Shown here: positions 11,666 to 22,300 of the stretch, in pieces | Layout: every line of letters starts with the position of its first letter | Position numbering within the stretch: the stretch's first letter is position 1 | Position numbers and translations under genes: made by a program | Origin: Conchocele bisecta | Taxonomy: Eukaryota > Mollusca > Bivalvia > Lucinida > Thyasiridae | DNA: 64,000 nt | Assembly (NCBI GenBank): GCA_029237695.1 | Contig: CM055279.1 | Span: 19,843,919 to 19,907,918 of the forward strand | Direction: 5' to 3' | Notes under the pieces: generated by a model | Databases searched by the model: none | The model's input: only the letters and a program-made list of their open reading frames with translations | Told to the model about the DNA's origin: nothing

Positions 11666-13014
11666 CTGAAAGGATAAAGAAACGCAGGGTAACAATATAC
11701 GCAATAATTATTTAAATGCTTGGCCTAAAATTATGAAAACCGGTCAGGCGACTATATATCTTGGTCACTGTGCACCCAAACCGGTGCCTAAAGTTACTCA
11801 ACCGTGTAATGCACCGTACCACATAGAGAAAGTGATAAAAAGCCAAAAACACGTGCAGCATGATGATGATAAGTTCGTCAAAACATTTTGTCATACCACT
11901 TGATACGCTCGAGGTATACACATTGTTTTCCACTATTTACACTGAATGTATAGCTCTCACAATCATGGTACGTCTGACGGAAGTTCAGAGGGGTCAGGCT
12001 ATTGCATTGCTAATGCAAGGTCAAACGCAAGAGCAGGTTGCTATGTAGTTCGGTGTGAATGTTTCCACCATAAAACGTCATGTCCGTCGTCTGAGAGAGA
12101 CCGGAAGGGTTGCCGACCGACCGAGATCGGGACGTCCGCGCGTAACGTCGCGACGTCAAGACAGGGCTATTCGTCTCGCCCACCTACGTAATCGCCACGT
12201 AACTGCCACTGAAACCGCTATTAACACGGTAGGCAATAATAATCGCCACATTCACCCCAAAACTGTAAGAAATCGATTGCGCGAGGTTGGTCTGCGAGCA
12301 AGTCGTCCCTTCGTTGGTCTGCCGCTCACTCGTGCACGTCGTGCGCGTCGTATGGCTTGGTTGGCGGCACATGCTCCCAGACGATATCCAATGAGGCAAT
12401 GAAGACAAGTCTTTTTCACAGATGAGCCCAAGATATAGGGATGAAATCCTCCGCCTGGTTGTTGTTCCATTTGTGCAACAGCGTCAACTAATTTTCCAGC
12501 ATGATAATGCCCGGCCCCATGTAGCCAGAGTTTGTCAAGACTGTCTCGCTGAGCATAACATTAACCAACTCGACTGGCCAGCGTACAGTCCCGATTTGTC
12601 CCCAATCGAACATCTGTGGGACGAACTTGACAGGAGGATAAGGGGGTGTCGGAATACCCCTTCTAATCTCGACCAACTAAGGACTGCATTGTTGGAAGAG
12701 TGGAACAATATCCCAATAAGAAGGATAAATGCACTGATGAGAATTCCATGCACAAGAGAATCAGGGCTGTGACAGATGCGCGAGGGGGGCATACGAGATA
12801 CTGACAAAACAGTGGATTTCACTGTGCGATATTGAGGGGTACCGTCAATTGTGATTCAATTACTAATGAATTATCAGTCAAAACCTAATGCAATTTTGGT
12901 AATGTGTTGACTAAAGATGTTTTTTTAATACTCATATAAAATAGTGTATATAACAGCAAACGCATCACATTAAATCACCTCAAATGTTTACCCTGCGTTT
13001 CTTTATCCTTTCTG
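11666..13014 (+). mobile_element. Tc1-like DNA transposon, 1,349 bp, inactive
   Basis: Terminal inverted repeats of about 27 bp start C(T/A)GAAAGGATAAAGAAACGC and continue GCAGGGTAA; the right end is the mirror image. A TA dinucleotide sits on each side (11,664-11,665 and 13,015-13,016), the target duplication expected of the Tc1/mariner group. The inside holds one broken transposase. Both ends are intact, so the element could in principle still be moved by a related enzyme, but it cannot make its own. Confidence 0.93.
11965..12804 (+). pseudogene. Tc1-like transposase (DD34E), broken
   Basis: This enzyme cuts and pastes its own transposon in the nucleus. The start follows the phrase AATCATGG at 11,965. 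The N-terminal helix-turn-helix pair is visible (VRLTEVQRGQAIALL, then a second basic DNA-binding half ending in RRHP-like motifs). The catalytic parts are FFTDE near 12,412, QHDNARPH near 12,500, and SPIEHLWDELDRR near 12,600. Exactly 34 residues separate the second D from the E, the Tc1 signature. Damage: an in-frame TAG at 12,046, a TGA at 12,400 where a tryptophan codon is expected, loss of the stretch between the first and second catalytic aspartates with a frame change near 12,420, and a one-base frameshift near 12,740 before the usual GGHTRY-type tail. Clearly a pseudogene. Confidence 0.93.
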
Positions 13015-13029
13015 TATATTATAGTTTTC

Positions 13030-13250
13030 CGATCGAAATACGTTTTTCTCGCATGCATGTTGAAATTGCGCATGCGTGTGGATAGACTGTACTTCCAACA
13101 CGCATGCGAGATCGCGAAGCAAAAACGCGAGATAGAGCGTCGAGGTTGCGAAAATGCGAGATTGAATATAATAGAATCTCGTGTTTTCGCGATCTCAACC
13201 TATGCGAGAAATCGCGAAAACGCGAGGTTGTCACATGTCCCTAACAGGAC
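13030..13250. repeat. Palindromic CGCGAG-rich repeat
   Basis: Dense alternation of GCATGCG, TTTCGCGATC and GATCGCGAAG motifs in both orientations allows fold-back. It lies directly against the Tc1 right end. Related TATCGTCATCGTGATATCGC motifs appear at 13,700 and 13,905. Confidence 0.6.
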
Positions 13251-13254
13251 ACCA

Positions 13255-13420
13255 TACACATTATCTTAGGAGACGATTCACATGTGCTGCCAAAACATAT
13301 TTTTATTAAGAAATAGAACAAATGTGGACAACAAAAAACATAATTTGACAAAACATGATAATCGTCTTAGGAAACTATTCTAATGTACTGCCAATACATC
13401 TTTATTGCAGAAAAAAAAAA
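13255..13420. repeat. Hairpin-family element (GACGATTC/TGCTGCCAA)
   Basis: Two consecutive units of TAGGAGACGATTC followed by TGTGCTGCCAAAACAT and an A/T-rich stretch. Same family as the hairpins at 990 and 14.48-14.9 kb. Confidence 0.5.
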
Positions 13421-14479
13421 CAGATTTCGATACGTTATTGGTTACTGCATCGTATAGTCGATATATACATAAGATCGCGAAGACCAAATCGCTCGACTGC
13501 GAAATCGCCAGGCGAAAACGTGATATTGTATTGTATTCAATATCGCGACTGCAATGTCGGCATTTTTGCCTCGGCTTTTTCACGATGTGTTGAAATTGAG
13601 TTTTGCGCACACACAGAGCAGGATACCCTATTTTGTCAAAACTACGAACGCGATACCTTTCATCGATACATGTACTATGATATAATATTGCACTATCACT
13701 ATCGTCATCGTGATATCGCCTTCCGGATGGACATGCACGATGACGATATGACTATAGTACACAGATCGTGCGCTCGTGCGCATGCGGATGTGATAAATAA
13801 GTTAGATCATGTTTGTCCGCATGTAGAGTGATATTATGCTTGTTAAAGCTCGCGGAGTATCTCTTCGTACATGCAGATGAACCGTGATCTAACTTATACA
13901 CAGTATCGTCATCGTGATATCGCGTCATCGTGACTTCGTGTTATGGCCATCTCGCAGTATCGTACATGTAATATCGTAGTATCGACTCCATAGCGATATT
14001 CCGATGGCCTAAATGGAACACCGTAGTGGAGGGTAGAATATTGGGTGTGTCAATGCCTACGCTGTGATACAGCTTACAATTATATCTAAAATCCATTGTC
14101 GGAATCCGAGACAATGTCGCTGCCCTTGACACGCAGTGGGCCTCACTATCGTTAGAACAAGTTGTGCCCAAGAGTCGTCCGCCGCCCATACTGCATGGAT
14201 ACATAATACTCCCGTTTTCAAAAGGGCGTATACAAAATATGACGCAGTACCCACCCATCCCCAACTAGCACATTTGCGACATATCATTTTCGGTCTAGCT
14301 GCACACCTGATGGTGTTTACAATTATCTGTCGGTAATCCAGTTTCACGAGCAAAGTGTGACCGACATTTAAAGTTCGGCGGAAACAAACATATCAAAACC
14401 ACGGTATGTAGTCGCTCACGTCATCGCAGATAAATTGATAATTACGCATTAGCTTGACATATTGCATTGTTTGATTTCG
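13421..14479. other. No recognised gene
   Basis: A 158-codon plus-strand open frame (13,355-13,831) and several shorter frames exist, but composition is dominated by ATCGCGA/TCGTGAT-type repeats and no domain is visible. I do not call a gene. Confidence 0.4.
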
Positions 14480-14905
14480 TGATAAAGCAAGATAGGGCAG
14501 CACATGCGAATCGTCTCCAAAGACGATTTTCCTATTTTGTAAAAATATGTTTTGTAATGAAATACCAATGTAATCATATTTTATTTTCACATTTGTTGAT
14601 TTATTAATAAAATAGGTTTGGCAACACATGATAATCGTCTCCTTGTTTGATTTCTTGATAAAGCAAAACTTGGCAGCACATGAGAATCGTCTCCTAAGAC
14701 AATTTTGTCAAAATATGTTTTGTAAATAAATACCAATATAATCATGTTTTCTTTTCACATTTGTTGATTTCTTAATAAAATAGGTTTGACAACACATGAG
14801 AATCGTCTCCATAGACGATTCTAATGTTTCCTCCCAAAAAAGAATATTGATGCTTTTTGTCACATTTGATTTATTTCTTAATAATAACACAGTGTTGGCA
14901 GCACA
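14480..14905. repeat. Cluster of hairpin elements (GCACATGAGAATCGTCTCC)
   Basis: Three or four partial units, each with GGCAGCACATGAGAATCGTC, TCCTAAGACGATT and a TTGTTGATTT(A/C)TTAATAAAA tail. The inverse motif GACGATTC allows small hairpins. Confidence 0.65.
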
Positions 14906-15055
14906 TTAGAATAGGAATGGAATGGTGCTTAACAGCCCATCAACACAAAAGAGTATCATTTAGGGCCAAGAAATGTAGATGAAGAATGGATACACATTAG
15001 AATAGTCTCCTAAGACAACGCCATTTATACTTTGTACGAATAATAGTATTATTGT

Positions 15056-15180
15056 TTAGCCCGCTTGCGGAAAGCGAGACATAGTGATCACAATGGCGTC
15101 CGTCCGTATTTGTAATTGTTGACTGTATTATCACCGACAACAGGCGATGCGACATGGAATGAAATGTCGAACCTAGTCCA
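15056..15180. repeat. Fragment of the CCCGCTTGCGGAAAGCG repeat
   Basis: Shares CCCGCTTGCGGAAAGCGAG plus ACATAGTGATCACAATGGCG and a GTCCGTCCGT run with the longer copy at 48,421-48,835. Confidence 0.6.
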
Positions 15181-15414
15181 TGGTCATTGGGGAAACTGTT
15201 AGCCCGGGCAAACAATTTACACATTCAGAAATAAACGATTTAATGTGTGTTTCTCGAGTCGGGTTCCCTATGGTGGAGAGGAAATACGATCGATTACACA
15301 CCGTGAAAATCTGTTTGGTACGTGTGTCAATTGTCACGTATACCATTTCAGCTTGCCGCCGTTACCTCAGCTCTAAGTATGTATGGTTATGGTCTTTCCT
15401 TTCCTTCATTTATA

Positions 15415-15485
15415 AGGGATGGGTTGTGGCTAGGGGTTAGAACATCTGACTTCCAATCTGGAGGTTGTGGGTTCAAACATTGTCT
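15415..15485 (+). repeat. tRNA-derived SINE-like fragment
   Basis: Contains an A-box-like TGGCTAGGGGTTAGAAC and a B-box-like GGGTTCAAACATT at tRNA-like spacing. Stems do not pair well, so it is a tRNA-derived relic and not a working tRNA gene. Confidence 0.35.
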
Positions 15486-15489
15486 TATG

Positions 15490-17280
15490 ACGTCAAAAAT
15501 ATTTTCATAGACTAATAGCAACTTTCACGAGGAGGTCCGTGACCGTCCAAAGGAAATAATGAAAGGTTCGAAGATCTATTATATGTATACAATTCTAAAG
15601 TGTAAAGGTCAGAAATTGAAAATGGACGGTCCCGGACCTTGGACTAGCCCTATTTTCAGACTACATATTCATAGTATTTCCATCTCACTGGTCTGTAGGA
15701 TGTGTTCCAGTCTCAATATGACCGTAACTGTTGCTGGGAATTATTTTTTTTACTTCGTTTATATGCGTAGAAATGATAATTAAGAACCTTAAATTTCGTG
15801 AATTTATTCCTCTAAATATTCGTTTCTTTGCCTGCCGACGCGACGTAGTTGAACATAGGTATCTCAAATACGTCAGAACGCGGGAAATGCGACGTAGATT
15901 TGTAAAACAAAATCGTGTGTAGTGGGGATGCCCAGGACCCCCATACCACGCTCCGCTACGTCGACAAGGACCAATGTTATTGCCTCGGTGTTTTAGAGAC
16001 TATGGCTACGCCACTGCACAGAGATTCGTCGCATATTGCTGAGTCATTTTGTCGATGTATAAAGTAGTAACAGTGATAGAATTCGCACTGTTTTATATCT
16101 TTCTCAATAAAAAACATAGATCAACTGCCCTTGAACCAGACTTGAGATGTATCTATCAGGGCCAAGAAATGTAGATGAAGAATGGATAAACATTATAATA
16201 GTCTCCTAAGACAACGCCATTTATACTGTGTACGAATAATAGCATTATTGTTGAGATTTTAAAATCTAAATCGCTGTCGATTCAGCCGAATTTTGTCCAT
16301 TTTTTACAGTATATGCGATATAATCAATGACACGGACATGTCCGTCATGAATTTAATGCTTATTATGACTACTGTGGAGTCTAAAGCCAGCCAATATTGA
16401 AGCTCATCATAAATAAATCGAAGATTTAATCAGATACAATGCCAAATCTGCCTAGCGTGGACGCCGCCATTTTGATTTGAATGATGTCGATAGATTTGTG
16501 ACGTATGACGAGGGGAATGACGTCAAAAACAAGACGTCACGCACGTTCAACAATTAAGTTCAATATGCGGTATAAATTAAATATATGATTAGTGCCGTCG
16601 AATATAAAATATATTCGGTTTCGCCACGGCAACTTTATGGGGGCTCGCTAAAGCTCCAGTCCTGAGGACTCTAATACTAATGAAATTTCAAGACATAGTT
16701 ACAGAGCGAAATAAAACATACACTCCTAATTCGTTTGGCGGATATTTTCGCCGCTAGCATGCAAAGAGTTCAATATTTAGAGCTAGCTCCAAATGATTTA
16801 GAGAGCTCTTCAATTTTATTTCGCAATAAAATCAATATTTGATGAAATTTCATCAAATAATTTTTTTTGGGGAGGGTGACCTTTTTGTTAATATTGATAA
16901 AAAGGTACTTAATGTTAAATATTTTTTAGATTTAATGTGTTTAATAGCCAAAGGTTTGTCGGCAGCAAAACGTGGAACAGACATTAAGTGGAAACCCCCA
17001 TGTAGTTGTCAACAATTTATTCTGCTTTTCCAAATGTCAGATTGGGCAGAATGTTGATGATTGTGTAATTTAATGGGCCTACCCAAATAGGTCATCTTCT
17101 ATGTGTATTGCCAGTACCATGACTGGATTAATTTAGTCTCATATTGTAATTGAAAGTCTTAGATCTACAGGCAACAAAGACACATTACTTGGACATAGGA
17201 GAAATACAAAAAACAAAATAGTTATTCAAAATTAACTTAATTTATTTTCGTTTATGTATGTCAGTGAGTCTGGTGGATAT
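15490..17280. other. No recognised gene
   Basis: Only short open frames without recognisable domains. About 100 bp at 14,940-15,030 (GGGCCAAGAAATGTAGATGA, then GTCTCCTAAGACAACGCC) is repeated at 16,155-16,250. Confidence 0.4.
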
Positions 17281-17281
17281 A

Positions 17282-17705
17282 TCTCAAGGTGCATGATCAC
17301 GTGGTTACTACAACAACAACGTCGCCCACTCCATAGTAAGTATTATGTGATATCTTCCTTAATATATATGCAACGGATTTTGATGAAATATGGCGCAGCA
17401 AACGCGTCTTCATAGCTACATTTGGTGGTCCAGGGAGTTCGGCACAAACTTATGTCGTTTTTGCGAAGAACCGATTTCCGTGTCGGTAGACACGGAAATC
17501 AATTCTTCGCAAAAACGACTGAAGTTTGTGCGAAAATACTCCAAATGCAATTTAACAAGACGCGTTTGATGCGCCATATGTCATCAAAATCCGTTACGTA
17601 ATAAGGACATTATAAAAGAATACGTACTTTGAATCAGATGGATTCTGGAAGTTTCAGTACTTACTGTTGTTGTTAGTACCACGTGATCATACACCTTGGA
17701 TCTTA
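17282..17705. repeat. Long foldback element
   Basis: The left end TGCATGATCACGTGGTTACT is matched by the inverse at the right end (AGTACCACGTGATCATACAC). Inner arms also pair: ACAAACTTATGTCGTTTTTG against CAAAAACGACTGAAGTTTGT, with TTCCGTGTCGGTAGACACGG at the tip. The near-palindrome is about 420 bp long. Confidence 0.88.
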
Positions 17706-17729
17706 GAGTATTGAACATCAATTATAGGT

Positions 17730-18010
17730 TGTGAGTTCAATGCCCTGGCGTTGATCCTTCCACAGGTGGAAGATTCGGACCTGTGTCCCATTCTGCTTTC
17801 AGGGCTGAATATATATACATATATATATATATTTTTATTGTAAATATTCCGTTCTGATTTTTGGATCTTCCCCCCATTTGTACATGTACTTGAACATGTA
17901 CATGTACTTGTACAGGCAATATATGTGAGTTAGTACTAAACCCATTGACCCGGCCTTAAATATCGTTAGCTGTTGATAGGCCGTTAAACCCAAACAAACA
18001 AACAAACAAA
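17730..18010 (-). repeat. Dispersed SINE-like repeat (GGGTTTAACGGCC family)
   Basis: Read on the minus strand: GTTTAACGGCCTATCAACAG, AGGCCGGG, a phrase AAATCAGAACGGAATATTTA, and an ATATATATA tract. The region 51,995-52,160 shares the same ordered motifs on the plus strand. Confidence 0.6.
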
Positions 18011-18013
18011 CAA

Positions 18014-18175
18014 CCTGTGACACAAACAAAATGCCCAATACCAAAATGACATTACCCCACTATATTGGTCTCATACAGTACTATGGTTTGTTTAGAGCAT
18101 AGTACTGTACGAGACCAAGTGGGTGGGGTAATGGAATTACATTTATTTTAATGGGCATGTTTTTTGTGTCACAGG
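18014..18175. repeat. Foldback MITE, ends CCTGTGACACAAA
   Basis: Inverted ends (CCTGTGACACAAACAAAATG / CATGTTTTTTGTGTCACAGG) and an inner stem where GGTCTCATACAGTACTATG pairs with CATAGTACTGTACGAGACC. About 162 bp. Confidence 0.88.
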
Positions 18176-18204
18176 TCCGAGTCTTTCACCTGTGGATACT
18201 CCCA

Positions 18205-18325
18205 GTGTCGCGGCATTCCCAAGGATCCTGTTTTGTAGGAGGAATCCGCTGAACTTTCAAGAAGGTCCTATTCAACATTAATGTAAAAATTGGGATGTTC
18301 ATTCTGCAGAATCCCTGGCTGAAAA
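18205..18325. repeat. Dispersed repeat with GTAGGAGG(AA)TCC motif
   Basis: Contains CCTGTTTTGTAGGAGG and GCAGAATCCCTGGCT. The same ordered motifs lie at 58,868-59,000 and, inverted, at 23,455-23,615. It lies about 200 bp upstream of the first coding exon of the PARP12-like gene, possibly in its 5' region. Confidence 0.6.
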
Positions 18326-18511
18326 GTTCGTGTCAAACCCTTAATACCCACCATAAAAACATGATTTATTAGTATTTTGATTGTCTTTCCGATTAGATTT
18401 GAAACCAAGTTCCCATCGCTATGTAACAAAAGCTGTTGATAGGATGTTAAACCCTTTCAATATTTCTGGTGTTTCATCTTCACACATTTTAAATATAACT
18501 GTTCAAATTTC

Positions 18512-18523
18512 TTTATTTTCAGA
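18512..18523 (+). promoter_or_regulatory. Splice acceptor of a 5' UTR intron
   Basis: The pyrimidine-rich TTCTTTATTTTCAG ends 60 bases before the ATG at 18,584. It implies that the coding exon is preceded by an intron and an unplaced 5' UTR exon. No promoter could be assigned. Confidence 0.6.
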
Positions 18524-18583
18524 AATGTTAAACCATTAACAGTCTTCTCTGAATACATTTGATCGGAAGAAAAAAGAAAAAAA

Positions 18584-19341
18584 ATGGATGAGAAAATAGC
18601 AAGAGATGTGATTCGTATGCTTCTAATAGATGCAGAGCCACTTCCTCTCTTGATTGTACATACGCGTACCGGAGTCCCTGTCGAACATCTGCGGAGAATA
18701 CTAGAAAAATATCCGAAGAACTTCGAAGTAATATATGGGCGACCAGATGTTCTTGTGAAGCTGCTTGTACCGGTTGGGATTTGTTCAACGCACTGTTCGA
18801 AAAATAAAGACTGTTCCGGACCTCCATCGTGTTCCGGTCTCCACATATGCAAGTTTTACATGGTGTCTGATACATGCCGATATGGGAACAAATGTACCTT
18901 TGGTCACGATCTGTCAACATCGCACAATGTTGCTCTTCTTCAGCAATACCTGTTGGATAATATTCCCATTGCGGAGCTTAAAAAAATGTTCCAGAATTCG
19001 CGAATTCGTACAGCCACCACTTTACCTAAAATCTGCAGTTTTTATAATGGGCCGAAAGGATGTCGATGTTCCGAAACAGGAAAATGTTGCATTTCCATCC
19101 ATATTTGCAGATATTATATATTAGGAAAATGCACGTTCGGTGCAAAATGTAAGAGAAATCATGATGTCTTTGATCCATTTGTGAAGGAGACCCTTGAAAA
19201 GCATGGTTTTGACATGCACAGGACGGCTAAGGAAATACTTGCCGATCTACGACATGCTCAGGACTGTGTAGATGGTGATGAAGTGGGTGAAACAGAAGGG
19301 TATCCAAATGAAAGAGGCGCTGCTGCTTCTGCGCAATCTGT
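18584..19341 (+). CDS. PARP12: PARP12-like exon 1: winged helix and four CCCH fingers
   Basis: The start is supported by an A-rich context followed by ATGG and by an in-frame TGA at 18,560. Residues 1-65 resemble the helical winged-helix start of ZAP/PARP12. Four CCCH fingers follow: C71-C77-C83-H87, C89-C98-C104-H108 (HICKFY...CRYGNKCTFGH), C151-C160-C168/169-H173, and C175-C183-C189-H193 (CRYYILGKCTFGAKCKRNH). In this family the N-terminal block binds RNA. If unspliced the frame stops at 19,343; splicing is expected at GT|GTAAGA (19,342) or at the overlapping GTGTAA (19,340). A partial inverted copy of this exon ends at 63,850. Confidence 0.93.
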
Positions 19342-22300
19342 GTAAGAAAATATGAGATACAGCTGGCCGTTTCACTGTTCGTACGTGTATATTTAGAATA
19401 TAGTCTGTAAATTTCAATTCATGGATTTACATTTATTGAGCATATGCAGCCTATAAATGTAAATCCAATAATTGTTTACAAGAACACATTGTTAATGTGA
19501 AATTTTGCCCTTACAAACATTTTAGTTGTACAAAGTTTAGTGAAACGGCCCCCTGTAAGCCAAGTTATAGTGAGATAATTATTTAATTTATGAAAAATGT
19601 TTGCACAATTTACAATATTTTCTGGCATCGAAAGTGCAAAAAAATGTTCAGACCAAATCCGGAATAGAATTCCGAATTGGTTCAGAATATTTTGTCTACT
19701 TTCGACGTCATAAACAGAGCTCCAGATAAGTGTTTTGTCTAAAGCGTACTACACCCCCTGATTTCAAAATCATTGTTTAATTTACTTTTACAAATGGATT
19801 ATTGATTTTCTTCATTACTAAATAGGGAAAAATGATAAAAAACTATTTAAACATTCACTTATTTTAGCTGCAAAAAGCAAACATTTGTTTGCTTTTTGCA
19901 GCTCAACTAAGTGACTTTTCAATTTTATGACAGTATTTTCACTACTCAATTTGAAAATAAATGCGTATTTTCACATTGCTGTGCGTATTGTGTACTCCCA
20001 CTTTTGATAATCATTGCGTATTCAGCTAAAATAATTACGTAAAATACGCCAATACGCACCTTATCTGGAGCTCTGCATAAAGTTTCTGTAAAAGTTTCAT
20101 TTTCTAATGTACACAGTCACATGGCTTGCCTCATGTGAACCTGGCTCTGTGTTATAATTGTTTACAAGAACACATTGCTAATGTGAAATTTACAGACTAT
20201 CATCATTTGTTCACTTACGAACATTTTAGTTATACGAAGTTAAGTGAAACGGGCCCCTGGCTCTGTGTTATCTCACTTTTTGCATCACTCTTTTTTTGCT
20301 GATATTGTTTCAGGGAAAAGAATCTATACATTTCTGTACATAATATTGGCACAACATTTCTCCATGTTGGCTAGATACTTTGTATACGCCCGTTTGGAAA
20401 AAACGGGACGTATTATGTATTCATCTTGTACTGGCAGGTGGCGGGCGGGCGGCGGACGGGCGGGCACAGCTTGTCCACGCAATAACTACTAGAGTTCTAC
20501 TTCACGGATAAAACCAAATTCGGTATACATGTCTAACACGCAAGACAAAGAAGCCTATTGATTTTGAAAAATTTCCGATGACTTATCTACCCTTGGCGGC
20601 CATTTATAATTTCCGCACTCTGTATCCTTGTCCATGTAATAACTCAAGTTCTACTTCACCGATCGTAACCAAATTTGGTATGCGTGTTTATCACGACAAG
20701 ACGAAGAAGGCTATTGATTTTCAGTTATCTCGCCTTGTTGAGTGGCCTTGCCCCGACGGGCGTATATTGTGACCTTCGGAACTCCTGTATTTCTTATATT
20801 TCCATTGCATTTTCGACTAGTTTCAAAAATCTAAATAACCAAATACGGCTTTAAAATTAGGAACCTTATTATTTACATCATTTTGTCGCAATTCATAGAA
20901 CAGCCACGTTGCCGGTCAATAGCGTGACGTTATTGACAACGACAATGCGCGCCATGTTTGTTAATTACGTCAAACAAACTTTAATGAATCAACGTCGCGC
21001 GATGTCACGTGGTGCTAATGTAATTTACTGAGATATAAATGCAATACGTTGAATGGTCGTTTCCATTATCAATTATGGACAGTGTTTATATGTGGCTGTG
21101 ACTGGAGAAATGGGGCTTATATGTTTTGCGACCATTGTAGATCCAGATCAGCCTGTGCAAAATATGTCCGGCCAGGATCTGCACTGTTCACCATTCCATT
21201 AATGCAACACCCATTATCCTTCTAACAAGCATATAGATCGCTATTAGGCTACAGGAGTGTGCCATTTGATCAGGAGCTACACTGGTCACAAGTTCCATAA
21301 GCCCCATTTCTCCAGTCACAGCCACATATTATATGGTTACAGGCAGGAGGCACCGGCACTGGCAGAGCGGGCTAAGCCGGAGGTGATACCCCGGGCACGA
21401 CAGACGGCCACCCAGAAACTACAGGAGCCACGTCGCACCGCCAGTGCCAAGATACAGAACGATATACAGGTATGGCCTGGATACGTAGTTGTTTACTTTG
21501 CTGAATTTATTCTGTCTTTTTATACACCCGTTCGAAAAAACGGGACGTATTATGTATTCATCTTGTACGGGCGGGCGGGCACAGCTTGTCCACGCAATAA
21601 CTAGTAACCAAATTTGGTATACATGTTTATCACGGCAAGCTGAAGAAGCCTTTTGATTTTCAAGAATTTCCGTTGACTTATCTCCCCTTGGCGGCCATTT
21701 TTCATTTTCGCACTCTGTATCCTTATCCACGCAATAACTCAAGTTCTACTTCACCAATCGAAACCAAATTGGCTATACATGGCAACAAAGAAGCCTATTG
21801 ATTTTGAAAAAGTTCCGATACTTATCTCTCAGTTTTAATTTTCGCTCTCTGTATCCTTGTCCACGCAATAACTCGAGTTCTATTTCACCGCTCATAACCA
21901 AATTCGGTATCCATATTTACCACGGCAAGACGAAGAAGCCTATTGATTTTGAAAAATTTCCGATACTTATCTCCCTTTGGCAGCCATTTTTAATTTTCGC
22001 ACTCTGTATCCTTGTCCACGCAATAACTCAAGTTCTACTTGACCGATCATAACCAATTAACCGATTATCTCCCCTTGGCGGCCATTTTTAATTTTCGCAC
22101 TCTGTATGCTTGTCCACGCAATAACTCCAGTTATATTTTACCGATTGAAACCAAATTCGGTATACATGTTTATCATGGTAAGACGAAGAAGCTTATTGAT
22201 TTTGAAAAATTTCCGATACTTATCTCCCTTTGGCAGCCGTTTTTAATTATCGCACTCTGTATCCTTGTCCACGCAATAAATCAAGTTCTACTTGACCGAT

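Noticed and set aside
13355..13831. 158-codon open frame on the plus strand
   Set aside because: Dominated by ATCGCGA/TCGTGAT-type repeats, no domain, no splice context.
18457..18920. Two ~130-codon minus-strand frames opposite PARP12-like exon 1
   Set aside because: Shadows of a strongly supported coding exon on the plus strand.
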